Shown in pieces: positions 18,170-25,601 of a stretch of 42,228 nt of DNA. The stretch is from Bacteroidota bacterium. Its GTDB lineage: Bacteria; Bacteroidota; Bacteroidia; Chitinophagales; Chitinophagaceae. The stretch's first letter is position 1. Each line of letters opens with the position of its first letter. Below the pieces are notes generated by a model. The model was given only the letters and a program-made list of their open reading frames with translations, was not told where the DNA came from and made no database searches. Location: contig JANXRX010000121.1 of the NCBI GenBank assembly GCA_025352905.1, positions 1 to 42,228 of the forward strand. Direction: 5' to 3'. Position numbers and translations under genes: made by a program.

Positions 18170-20629
18170 CTATTCTGTTCGTAAACTCTTTACAGGGTTA
18201 GCCAATGCTGCTTTTACCGCCTGGAAACTGATGGTTGCCAAGGCTATGATCACCGCCAAGGATCCTGTGAGCAGAAAGATCCACCAGGAGATCGTGATGC
18301 GGTAAGCAAATCCTTCCAGCCATTTGTGCATGATGAACCATGCAACCGGGGCAGCTGCTATAAAGGCAATGACAACGAGTTTGATAAAATCTTTTGATAA
18401 CAGTAAAACGATGTTTGATACAGAAGCCCCTAGTACTTTGCGAACGCCTATTTCTTTGGTACGCTGCATCGTGGAAAACAGGGAAAGCCCCAGGAGCCCG
18501 AGACAGGCGATAAAAATGGCAAACCCGGAGAATAGTGAAAATATTTTGCCAAACAACAGGTCGTTGCTGTACAGGTTATTAAATTTCTCATCCAGGAAAT
18601 AATAGTCAAACAGGTTCCCCGGGAAAAAATCATCGTATGTTTTTTTGATGGATGCCAGGGTAACCGGTAAATTTTTGGTATCCACTTTTACGGAAATAGG
18701 ATCATAGGTGCTGTAAGCGGGTAAAAAGCGCACCGGTTCTATGGGGTAGCGAAGTGATTTCTGATGAAAATCACCGATCACACCCACAACAGTCCATTTT
18801 TTTGTACCGCTTAAGATGGTTTTGCCTACTGCATCTTCTGGTGAAGAAAAGCCCAGTAGCTTTACGGCGCTTTCGTTTAAAAGAGTATTGTGCAGGTTTT
18901 CCCATTTGGGACTATAATCTGTTGTCACGAAATTTCTCCCAGCTACGAGTTTGATACCATACATCGGAACAAATTCCCTGCTGATATTCATTTGTCTTGT
19001 CGTAAAATGTACATCATCCGGTGCGCCTTCCCTGCGCATGTTAAAACTTCGGCCCAGTTCATTCCCGGTTGTCTGGTTAGCCGTGGCCACCCCCTGCACA
19101 TTACCAATCTTTTTTAATTCTTCTTTAAAACTGTTTTGCCGCGTGATAAAAGTAGAATCCCAATGCGTGAGTTGCGGTGCTTTTACAATCAGTGTTTGGG
19201 CTAAATTGATACCGAGATTCTGTTCACTTACAAATTTTACCTGCCGGTATACAACCACGGACCCGATGATCAGTATTACCGTGATCGCAAACTGACCGAT
19301 CACCAATGCCTTGCGTAAAAAAATACCTTTGCCGGATGCCGTGAACCTGCCTTTTAAGACCAGTATGGGTTTGAAAGAGGAGAGTACAAACGCAGGATAG
19401 AAACCCGAAATAAAGATGCCGGTTAATACCGACACGATCAATATCACCGGGATCGCGTATCCGTTTGATCCTTTCTGAAAAAGATCGGATAACGACAGTT
19501 CGTGATGCACCAGGCCGTTAAAGCTATGCTGCGTCAGTAATACCAATAATATACTGCTTACGAGTGCAAAAACATTGATCAGTAAAGATTCAGCCAGGAA
19601 TTGTTTGATCAGCTGCGCTTTGGTAGCGCCGGCCACCTTACGTACGCCCACTTCTTTTGCACGTTCAACAGATCTTGAAGTAGCGAGATTGATATAATTG
19701 ATCCAGGCGATAATAATAATAAGCACAGCAACAATCAACAGGCCCCAGACTACTATGGAGCTGTCTGTATTGCCAACCTCATATTCAAAATCTGAATAGA
19801 GATGCGCTCGGGAAAGGGGTTGCAGGAAAAATTTTTCATCGCTGCCGGATACTTTATTTCCCTGGAAATGGCGCTGGCTGAAAGCAGGGAACTTAGCTTC
19901 CAGCGCTTTGGGATCGGTTCCGGGTTTTAACTGGACATAATGCCAGAAGTCAGACTGCTTAAAACTATATTCCGCGTCTTTCCAGGAGTTAGGGCCGGTG
20001 TACAGGGTAATATACGAGGTAAGTATATCGAATGATAAATGCGAATTGGCAGGAACATCTTTTAGGATGCCAGTGATTTTATACGGCATGGAATCGGTTC
20101 CGATAACGATCACTTTACCGGTAAGCGATGCGAAGTCATTGTTCTGCACATCAAATATTTTGCGTGCCGCGGTTTGTGTTAAGACAACGGTATGCGGATC
20201 TTTCAGGGCAGTAGCCGGGTCGCCTGTGACCAGGGGATAAGAAAATACGGTCAGGAAAGAATTATCTGCCGCAATGGTGTTTTGTTCGCCTATTTTTTTA
20301 TCATTGAGCGTAATGATCGCCTTACCCTGTGGATTTATCCTGGTATAATTGATCACCTCCGGAAAATCTTCCTTCATAACCGGCCCGATAGCGGAATAGG
20401 TGATCGTACCATGTTGTATCAATTTGCCGTTCTGGTAACGGTCGTTATACACCCGGTAAATATCCGGGTTGTTTTTATTGAACTGGTCGTAACTCAGTTG
20501 GAAACTCACATACTGGAGGATCAGCATACATGCTGCCATCCCTATCGATAAACCCGCGATATTGATAAAAGAAAAGGTCTTATTCTTTACCAGATTGCGG
20601 AAGGCGGTTTTTAAATAGTTCTTTAGCAT
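18170..20629 (-). CDS. MacB/FtsX-family ABC permease, double-length (permease G)
   Basis: An 819-residue double MacB-like permease starting MLKNYLKTAFRNLVKNK. TM1 is followed by YVSFQLSYDQFNKNNPDIYRV. Coupling motifs are RAKEVGVRKVAGAT and RTKEIGVRKVLGAS; the tail is ANPVKSLRTE. It is the longest of the B/C/E/F/G group. It is separated from permease H by 44 bp and from permease F by 69 bp; the latter spacer carries a decayed GGTTCATAGATGATAG / CTATGATCC inverted repeat. Family knowledge places it in the inner membrane as a dimer-like two-unit permease that can pair with an ATPase dimer. Confidence 0.9.
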   Translation of the reverse strand: MLKNYLKTAFRNLVKNKTFSFINIAGLSIGMAACMLILQYVSFQLSYDQFNKNNPDIYRVYNDRYQNGKLIQHGTITYSAIGPVMKEDFPEVINYTRINPQGKAIITLNDKKIGEQNTIAADNSFLTVFSYPLVTGDPATALKDPHTVVLTQTAARKIFDVQNNDFASLTGKVIVIGTDSMPYKITGILKDVPANSHLSFDILTSYITLYTGPNSWKDAEYSFKQSDFWHYVQLKPGTDPKALEAKFPAFSQRHFQGNKVSGSDEKFFLQPLSRAHLYSDFEYEVGNTDSSIVVWGLLIVAVLIIIIAWINYINLATSRSVERAKEVGVRKVAGATKAQLIKQFLAESLLINVFALVSSILLVLLTQHSFNGLVHHELSLSDLFQKGSNGYAIPVILIVSVLTGIFISGFYPAFVLSSFKPILVLKGRFTASGKGIFLRKALVIGQFAITVILIIGSVVVYRQVKFVSEQNLGINLAQTLIVKAPQLTHWDSTFITRQNSFKEELKKIGNVQGVATANQTTGNELGRSFNMRREGAPDDVHFTTRQMNISREFVPMYGIKLVAGRNFVTTDYSPKWENLHNTLLNESAVKLLGFSSPEDAVGKTILSGTKKWTVVGVIGDFHQKSLRYPIEPVRFLPAYSTYDPISVKVDTKNLPVTLASIKKTYDDFFPGNLFDYYFLDEKFNNLYSNDLLFGKIFSLFSGFAIFIACLGLLGLSLFSTMQRTKEIGVRKVLGASVSNIVLLLSKDFIKLVVIAFIAAAPVAWFIMHKWLEGFAYRITISWWIFLLTGSLAVIIALATISFQAVKAALANPVKSLRTE

Positions 20630-20654
20630 GGTCGTTTTTTTTAATTCATCAGTT

Positions 20655-20676
20655 GTGGTTCATAGATCATGATCTA
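20655..20676. repeat. GGTTCATAGATCAT phrase with 14-bp palindrome
   Basis: The spacer between permeases H and G contains GTGGTTCATAGATCATGATC. Within it TAGATCATGATCTA (20663-20676) is a perfect 14-bp palindrome that overlaps the TAG stop codon of permease H (20674-20676). It is the same phrase as at 13187-13248, in the same orientation. Confidence 0.6.
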
Positions 20677-23040
20677 CTCTGTTCGTAAGCTCTTTACCGG
20701 GTTAGCTGTTGCTGCCCTGATGGCATGGTAACTAACCGTTAATAAGGCGATCAATATGCTAAGGGTTGCTGCCATAGCAAATACCCACCAGTTAATGGAT
20801 ATATGGTAAGGATAATTCTCCAGCCACTTATGCATGAACCACCAGGCAACCGGTGAAGCAAACAAAAAGGATATCATTACCAACCCTATAAAATCTTTTG
20901 ATAACAATGCTGCGATACCAGTTACTGATGCCCCCAATACTTTGCGGATGCCTATTTCCTTTACACGGCTTTCGGCCATATAAGCTGCGAGGCCGAACAA
21001 CCCGAGACAGGAAATAAAAATGGTTAAGCCCGCAAACAATGCCGCTAATGTGCCTGTGCGCTCTTCCGACTTAAATTTTGCCGCGTAATCCTCATCAATG
21101 AACTTATAGTCAAACGGGTATTGCGGATTATATTTTTTAAAAATGATTTCCGCTCTTTTCAGGTTGTCTGCTGTCGTATTTTTGTTGTTGAGCTTGATAT
21201 GCATTACATTGAAGAACCCGGCTTTAGCGCCTTCAATACACATCGGTTTGGTGGGATAAAATGGCGATTGCAATATGAAATCCTTGATCACTCCCACAAC
21301 ATGCCAGTTAATGTTATCGTCTTTTACGATTTTGCCTATAGGGTCCTTAAAATTCATCGTTTTCACAGCAGATTCGTTCAGGATAATCCCGGTAGAATCT
21401 GTCGGATATTGTTTCAGATCAAAATCCCGTCCTTTTACAAATTGTAATCCAAAGGCTGCGCTAAGTTTATCATCGGCGGCAAACCTGTCAAAATCAGTTT
21501 TGTCATCGGGTGCCTTGCCTTCCCATTGAAAACCCCAGCTATCACTCCAGCCTTCTGTAATAGGCGCGCTTGTTTTGACTACCGATGTGGCAGCGCCGGA
21601 AGCAAGCAACTCATTCCTGACCAAAGGATAATTTTTTTCCAGGTCACCGTTCACAAAATGGTATATCAGGTTATTTTTATCATAACCCGTTTCGCGGTTC
21701 CTGGCATGGTCTATCTGTTCTTTAACGATAGCCGTGCAGATGATAAGGATGATGGCAAACGTAAACTGCAGTACCACCAGTATTTTCCGGGGAGAAATGA
21801 TGGACCGGCTTTTTGAGAACATGCCTTTTAATACTGTTACCGGTTTAAAGGCCGATAAATAGAAAGCCGGGTAACTGCCCGCGATGATCCCGGTAAGCAG
21901 GATAAAGCCAATGAATACAAACCAGAAATAAATATTGCCATAATCGAGATACAATTTTTTATCCGTCAACGTGCCAAATGCAGGTAATGTTAACTGAACG
22001 ATGAGCAGCGCAAACACCCCGGCAATAAAAGCGATCAGGATAGATTCCCCGAGGAACTGTCTCACAAGAGAGCCCTTGCTGGCGCCTACCACTTTACGGA
22101 TCCCTACTTCTTTAGATCGTTTTTCGCTTCGCGCGGTACTTAAATTCATGAAATTGAAACAGGCGATCAATAATATAAACGCCGCGATGATAGCAAACAT
22201 TTTAACGAAGTCTATCAAACCGCCGTCTTCCTTGCCATTGGTAAATTTTGAATAGAGTCTCCACCGGCTGATAGGATAGAGGAACATTTCACCTTTATCA
22301 TCCCAGTTGCGGTTGTATTTTTTGCGGATGTACCTGATATTGTTATTGGCGGAGGCAATACTGGCATTTTTTTTCAGCAATACATAGTTACGGGTAGAAT
22401 TATTACCCCAGCTCTGGTCATCGCCACCGGTTTTGCGCAGGAACGCCCATGGGATCACATATTCAAAATTAAAACGCGTGTTATTAGGCAGGTCCTTCAT
22501 GATACCGGTAACGGTAAGGTTATCCCTATTATCTATCCTTACTATTTTACCCATCGGCTCCTCATTACCAAAAAAACTTTTGGCCAGCGACTCTGTCAGT
22601 ACGATCGAATACATATCCTTCAATACCGTATTAGGATCTCCCTTTATTAAGGGGAAAGTAAATGTGTTAAAGAAATTGGAGTCTACCAGGTTCCCTTTTA
22701 CCGTCAGCCTTTTTTCACCGATAGAAAACAAATAACTCCTTCTCCAGTCAACACGGGTAACCTGCTCTACTTCCGGCATGTCGCGCTCTAAAGTGCGGGC
22801 CAATACTTTTGGAGTGGTGTTCCAGCATTGCAGTTTGTTGCTGAAGGTGTCCCGGTTCCATGCTTCATAAATGCGATCGCTTTTTTCATGGAACTTATCG
22901 TAGCCAACTTCGTTTTGTATCCACAATAAAATAAGTATAGCGCTTGCCATGCCCACCGAAAGACCAAGGATATTGATAAAGGAAAAACCCTTGTTCTTCA
23001 GAAGGTTGCGGAAGGCAATTTTGAGGTAGTTCTTTAACAT
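20674..23040 (-). CDS. MacB/FtsX-family ABC permease, double-length (permease H)
   Basis: A 788-residue double MacB-like permease, the first and shortest of the eight in transcription order, starting MLKNYLKIAFRNLLKNK. TM1 ends in LLWIQNEVGYDKFHEKSDRIYE. Coupling motifs are RSKEVGIRKVVGAS and RVKEIGIRKVLGAS; the tail is ANPVKSLRTE. The second periplasmic domain carries GFQWEGKA, the A/D/H subfamily mark. It follows the canonical ATPase by 75 bp and so is the best candidate for that ATPase's primary partner. The 75-bp spacer in front of it lacks the phrase repeats found between permeases. Confidence 0.9.
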   Translation of the reverse strand: MLKNYLKIAFRNLLKNKGFSFINILGLSVGMASAILILLWIQNEVGYDKFHEKSDRIYEAWNRDTFSNKLQCWNTTPKVLARTLERDMPEVEQVTRVDWRRSYLFSIGEKRLTVKGNLVDSNFFNTFTFPLIKGDPNTVLKDMYSIVLTESLAKSFFGNEEPMGKIVRIDNRDNLTVTGIMKDLPNNTRFNFEYVIPWAFLRKTGGDDQSWGNNSTRNYVLLKKNASIASANNNIRYIRKKYNRNWDDKGEMFLYPISRWRLYSKFTNGKEDGGLIDFVKMFAIIAAFILLIACFNFMNLSTARSEKRSKEVGIRKVVGASKGSLVRQFLGESILIAFIAGVFALLIVQLTLPAFGTLTDKKLYLDYGNIYFWFVFIGFILLTGIIAGSYPAFYLSAFKPVTVLKGMFSKSRSIISPRKILVVLQFTFAIILIICTAIVKEQIDHARNRETGYDKNNLIYHFVNGDLEKNYPLVRNELLASGAATSVVKTSAPITEGWSDSWGFQWEGKAPDDKTDFDRFAADDKLSAAFGLQFVKGRDFDLKQYPTDSTGIILNESAVKTMNFKDPIGKIVKDDNINWHVVGVIKDFILQSPFYPTKPMCIEGAKAGFFNVMHIKLNNKNTTADNLKRAEIIFKKYNPQYPFDYKFIDEDYAAKFKSEERTGTLAALFAGLTIFISCLGLFGLAAYMAESRVKEIGIRKVLGASVTGIAALLSKDFIGLVMISFLFASPVAWWFMHKWLENYPYHISINWWVFAMAATLSILIALLTVSYHAIRAATANPVKSLRTE

Positions 23041-23115
23041 AGTTGGAAATTCTACATTTTGGGATTATGCCATTGTTGGTTGCTGACCAAAAACGGCATT
23101 GCTATATCCGTCATC

Positions 23116-23793
23116 TCAAGTAAGTATATTCTCTGTTACAGTCTGTCCATCAAGCATGCGTATGATCCGGTGACTGTACCTGGCATCATGCTCAGAGTGT
23201 GTAACCATAATAATAGTGGTACCCTGTTCATTGAGGTTGGTGAGCAGTTCCATCACTTCGTTACCATTGGATGAATCAAGGTTACCGGTGGGCTCATCCG
23301 CCAGTATCAGTTTGGGATTGTTCACAACGGCGCGGGCAACGGCTACACGCTGTTGCTGACCACCCGATAATTGTTGCGGATAGTGGTTGCGGCGGTGCAT
23401 AATTTGAACTCTTTCCAGCACTTCTTCCACCTTTTTCTTCCTGTCGGCCGCTTTTACACCGGTATAGATCAGGGGTAATTCAACGTTCTCAAAAACGGTG
23501 AGTTCATCGATCAGGTTAAAACTCTGGAAAACGAAACCGATATTATGTTTACGCAGATCGGCACGCTGGCGCTCATTGAACTTGGCGATCTCGATATCAT
23601 TAAACACAAAACTACCGGCATCGGGATCATCCAGTAATCCGAGAATGTTCAGCAAGGTAGATTTGCCGCAACCGGAAGGCCCCATCACTGCTACAAATTC
23701 TCCTGTTTTAATGTCGATAGACAACTTGTTCAATGCAATGGTCTCTACCTCATCGGTACGGTAGATCTTTTCAAGCGCTGTGATCTTTATCAT
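23116..23793 (-). CDS. ABC transporter ATPase, LolD/MacB type (canonical copy)
   Basis: A 225-residue ATPase with every catalytic element intact: Walker A GPSGCGKST (38-46), Q-loop Q90, signature LSGGQQQRV (142-150), Walker B LILADE with E167, D-loop NLDS and H-loop in MVTHSE (H199). It aligns without gaps over the first 150 residues with the ATPase at 2241-2909. The ATG at 23793 gives MIKITALEKIYRTDEV, the usual start of this family. It lies 57 bp after the adaptor gene and 75 bp before permease H, the gene order typical of MacA-MacB-type systems in Bacteroidota where ATPase and permease are separate chains. It hydrolyses ATP on the cytoplasmic side to drive the permeases. Confidence 0.94.
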   Translation of the reverse strand: MIKITALEKIYRTDEVETIALNKLSIDIKTGEFVAVMGPSGCGKSTLLNILGLLDDPDAGSFVFNDIEIAKFNERQRADLRKHNIGFVFQSFNLIDELTVFENVELPLIYTGVKAADRKKKVEEVLERVQIMHRRNHYPQQLSGGQQQRVAVARAVVNNPKLILADEPTGNLDSSNGNEVMELLTNLNEQGTTIIMVTHSEHDARYSHRIIRMLDGQTVTENILT

Positions 23794-23850
23794 GTTTCGG
23801 TTTTTGTTTGTAAGAGATATAATTAGTAAAAGGTTGCAATTTTGATTTCA

Positions 23851-25107
23851 TTACGGCTTCTTCAGTACCAGTTCCTGCATGTTCCCATAGTTCTCATAGC
23901 TGGACGTTACTACCTTGTCGCCTGGTTTCAATCCCTGTAACACCTCATAATAATCTGGATTCTGCCTGCCCAGCTGGATGTCTACTTTATAAGCCATTGT
24001 GCCGTTCTCATTTACTTTGAAGATCCAGTTGCCACCCGTTTGCTGGTAAAAACCGCCCTTGGGTACCAGTATCGCTGTGGTTTCATCACTCAATGCCAGT
24101 AATATCTGGAGGGTTTGCCCGCGACGGATGCCCTGTGGTATTTCGCCCACAAACTGCATATCCACCTGGAAACGGGCATTGGTTACCTGCGTAAACACTT
24201 TGGTGATCCGTAACTTATAGGTCTTGTTGGCAAAAGTGAAATCGCCGGTAAGCCCGATGAATATGCGGGAGATATAGTGTTCATCCACATCCACCCTTAC
24301 TTTAAAACCACTAAGTACATCTATCTGCCCCAGACGTTCGCCTTCTTTTTTGCTCTGGCCTATTTCTGCGTCAAGGGAAGTTAACTGGCCATCCACCGGC
24401 GCACGTACGATCAGGTCGCCCACTTTCTTACGCATTACCTGTAAAGCATTCTGCGAACCGGCATAGGATTGCTTGGCCTGGTCGAGCTGTTGTCGTGTTG
24501 AAACAGAATCCTGCTGCAGGATCTGGTTAGCGAGTTGTTTTTTGTGAACCAGGTAATTGTAATTGTTTTCCGCCGTTTTATATTCCTGTGAGCCGATCGC
24601 TTTTTGCTCATAAAGATGTTTGTCTAATTTATACAAACGCTCGGCTTCTGTTAACTGGCTCTCCACATCGGTCATCTGGTTCAACTTGTTTACCGTGTTC
24701 TGTTGCGCCGCATTGCTGGAGATCTGCATTTGGGTAAGCAGGTTATAAACAGAGGTCTCCTGGTTAACCAAACTCAGTTGCAGGTTGGTATTGGATAATT
24801 TCAGGATGGGCTGGCCCTTTTTCATAATGGCGCCATCTTCCACGTACTTTTCTTCCACACGACCGCCTTCTGTTGCATCCAGGTAGATAGAGCTGATGGG
24901 CAAAACAATCCCATTTACAGGAATGGCATCTTTATAGGGACCTTTGATAACCTCGCTGATGGTGATCCGCTCCATATCCACATTCAGTTTCGATTTGCCG
25001 GAAGTGAAATAATAACTGGCGCCGATCAGGGAGATAATAGCTACAATGATCACCAGCGTAAGGATCCTTTTTGAACTCCATCTCTTTTTTTGAATGACTC
25101 TGTCCAC
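23851..25107 (-). CDS. HlyD/MacA-type periplasmic adaptor (membrane fusion protein)
   Basis: A 418-residue adaptor anchored by one TM helix (about 15-35, ILTLVIIVAIISLIGASYYF). Next comes a lipoyl half-motif (GGRVEEKYVEDGAIMKKGQP, about 81-100), a long alpha-helical hairpin (about 115-225) and the second lipoyl half beginning IVRAPVDGQLTSLDAEIGQ. Beta-barrel and membrane-proximal regions follow, ending near GLKPGDKVVTSSYENYGN. This is the standard layout of the adaptors that bridge an inner-membrane MacB-like pump to a TolC-like channel, here the protein at 793-2217. It is the only adaptor in the cluster, so all eight permeases would have to share it if each acts in efflux. It begins 21 bp after the small membrane peptide gene. 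Confidence 0.93.
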   Translation of the reverse strand: MDRVIQKKRWSSKRILTLVIIVAIISLIGASYYFTSGKSKLNVDMERITISEVIKGPYKDAIPVNGIVLPISSIYLDATEGGRVEEKYVEDGAIMKKGQPILKLSNTNLQLSLVNQETSVYNLLTQMQISSNAAQQNTVNKLNQMTDVESQLTEAERLYKLDKHLYEQKAIGSQEYKTAENNYNYLVHKKQLANQILQQDSVSTRQQLDQAKQSYAGSQNALQVMRKKVGDLIVRAPVDGQLTSLDAEIGQSKKEGERLGQIDVLSGFKVRVDVDEHYISRIFIGLTGDFTFANKTYKLRITKVFTQVTNARFQVDMQFVGEIPQGIRRGQTLQILLALSDETTAILVPKGGFYQQTGGNWIFKVNENGTMAYKVDIQLGRQNPDYYEVLQGLKPGDKVVTSSYENYGNMQELVLKKP

Positions 25108-25128
25108 AGCTTTGGTTTTTGGTTTGAA

Positions 25129-25281
25129 CTAGATAAGTTTTAATAAGCTAATGTCAACAGCATCACTTGCACAACGCTCTTGCGGCCCTGATGTTACATG
25201 CATCAGCCATAAAAACCCGATCATCGCCGCAAGAAGCAGGATGCTGATAAGCCGGGAATGTTGCTGCAAAGCTGTTTTCAT
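25129..25281 (-). CDS. Small single-pass membrane peptide (50 aa), first gene of the efflux cluster
   Basis: An open frame from ATG 25281 to TAG 25129 encodes 50 residues. The N-terminus is short and basic (MKTALQQHSR), followed by one hydrophobic segment (residues 11-29, LISILLLAAMIGFLWLMHV) and a polar tail with a single cysteine. It lies between the sigma-54 promoter (predicted start about 15 nt upstream of its ATG) and the adaptor gene, with a 21-bp gap to the latter. Its position directly behind the promoter and its membrane-like composition support a real gene, perhaps an accessory peptide of the transporter, but I recognise no family and it may be only a translated leader. Confidence 0.45.
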   Translation of the reverse strand: MKTALQQHSRLISILLLAAMIGFLWLMHVTSGPQERCASDAVDISLLKLI

Positions 25282-25306
25282 AAACGTAAAATATCAGGGT
25301 GATACC

Positions 25307-25322
25307 TGAAACGATTGTGCCA
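25307..25322 (-). promoter_or_regulatory. Sigma-54 (-24/-12) promoter of the efflux cluster
   Basis: The minus strand reads TGGCAC-AATCG-TTTCA. The -24 half is a perfect TGGCAC and the spacing is exact; the -12 half has TTTC in place of TTGC, one deviation at a usually conserved base. The predicted start is near 25296, 15 nt before the small ORF. The adjacent divergent gene encodes a sigma-54 activator, and paired sites lie 87 and 109 bp upstream, which strongly supports the call. Confidence 0.65.
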
Positions 25323-25373
25323 AAACTTAACTATACTGATTATCAACCAATTATCTTTGTGTTTCTAAGCCAA

Positions 25374-25414
25374 CTGTCCGCATCCGGTACAGGAACTGTC
25401 CGGTTTTGATACAG
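25374..25414 (-). promoter_or_regulatory. Tandem 19-bp activator sites (upstream activating sequence)
   Basis: Two sites of identical form, CTGTCCG-N7-TACAG, lie at 25374-25392 and 25396-25414, 22 bp apart. Each has CTGT...ACAG ends, so each is a partial palindrome suited to a dimer, and the spacing puts both on one face of the helix. Centres are about -87 and -109 from the start predicted for the sigma-54 promoter. The likely binder is the Fis-type helix-turn-helix of the regulator at 25602-26963, an inference from position. Confidence 0.65.
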
Positions 25415-25478
25415 TTTGGATAAACGCGTTTTTTGTAAAGTGTTCTTATTCAAATTATTACCTAAATGGTACATTTAT

Positions 25479-25588
25479 GGTTTGGAGTTTGGCGTTTGAG
25501 GTTTGGAGTTTTGTTTGATAACCTGTAAGAAGAGAAATAGTTACAGGTCAAAGCAAATATCCAAACCTCAAACGCCAAATACCAAACC
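25479..25588 (+). repeat. 29-bp inverted repeat with nested hairpin in the regulator leader
   Basis: Arms at 25479-25507 and 25560-25588 pair at 27 of 29 positions. They are built of GTTTGGA/GTTTGGC-like units. Inside the 52-nt interior is a second perfect 8-bp stem, ACCTGTAA (25521-25528) with TTACAGGT (25541-25548). The outer arm ends 13 nt before the ATG of the sigma-54 activator, so an mRNA that includes it would present a long stem immediately before the start codon. Confidence 0.8.
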
Positions 25589-25601
25589 CCAAACCAACAA
25601 A

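Noticed and set aside
793..25281. Assignment of the permease cluster to antimicrobial-peptide resistance, lipoprotein release or macrolide export
   Set aside because: The families are compatible with all of these; nothing in the sequence decides the cargo, so no specific function or gene symbol was given.
25352..25359. TATCTTTG, an exact TAnnTTTG -7 element on the plus strand, as promoter of the sigma-54 activator
   Set aside because: No TTG element at the -33 distance, and it would overlap the cluster's control region and leave a leader of over 230 nt; possible but not supported enough to list.
25503..25601. N-terminal extension of the sigma-54 regulator (start at 25503)
   Set aside because: The extension translates the right half of the inverted repeat into a low-complexity peptide; the receiver domain begins naturally at ATG 25602.
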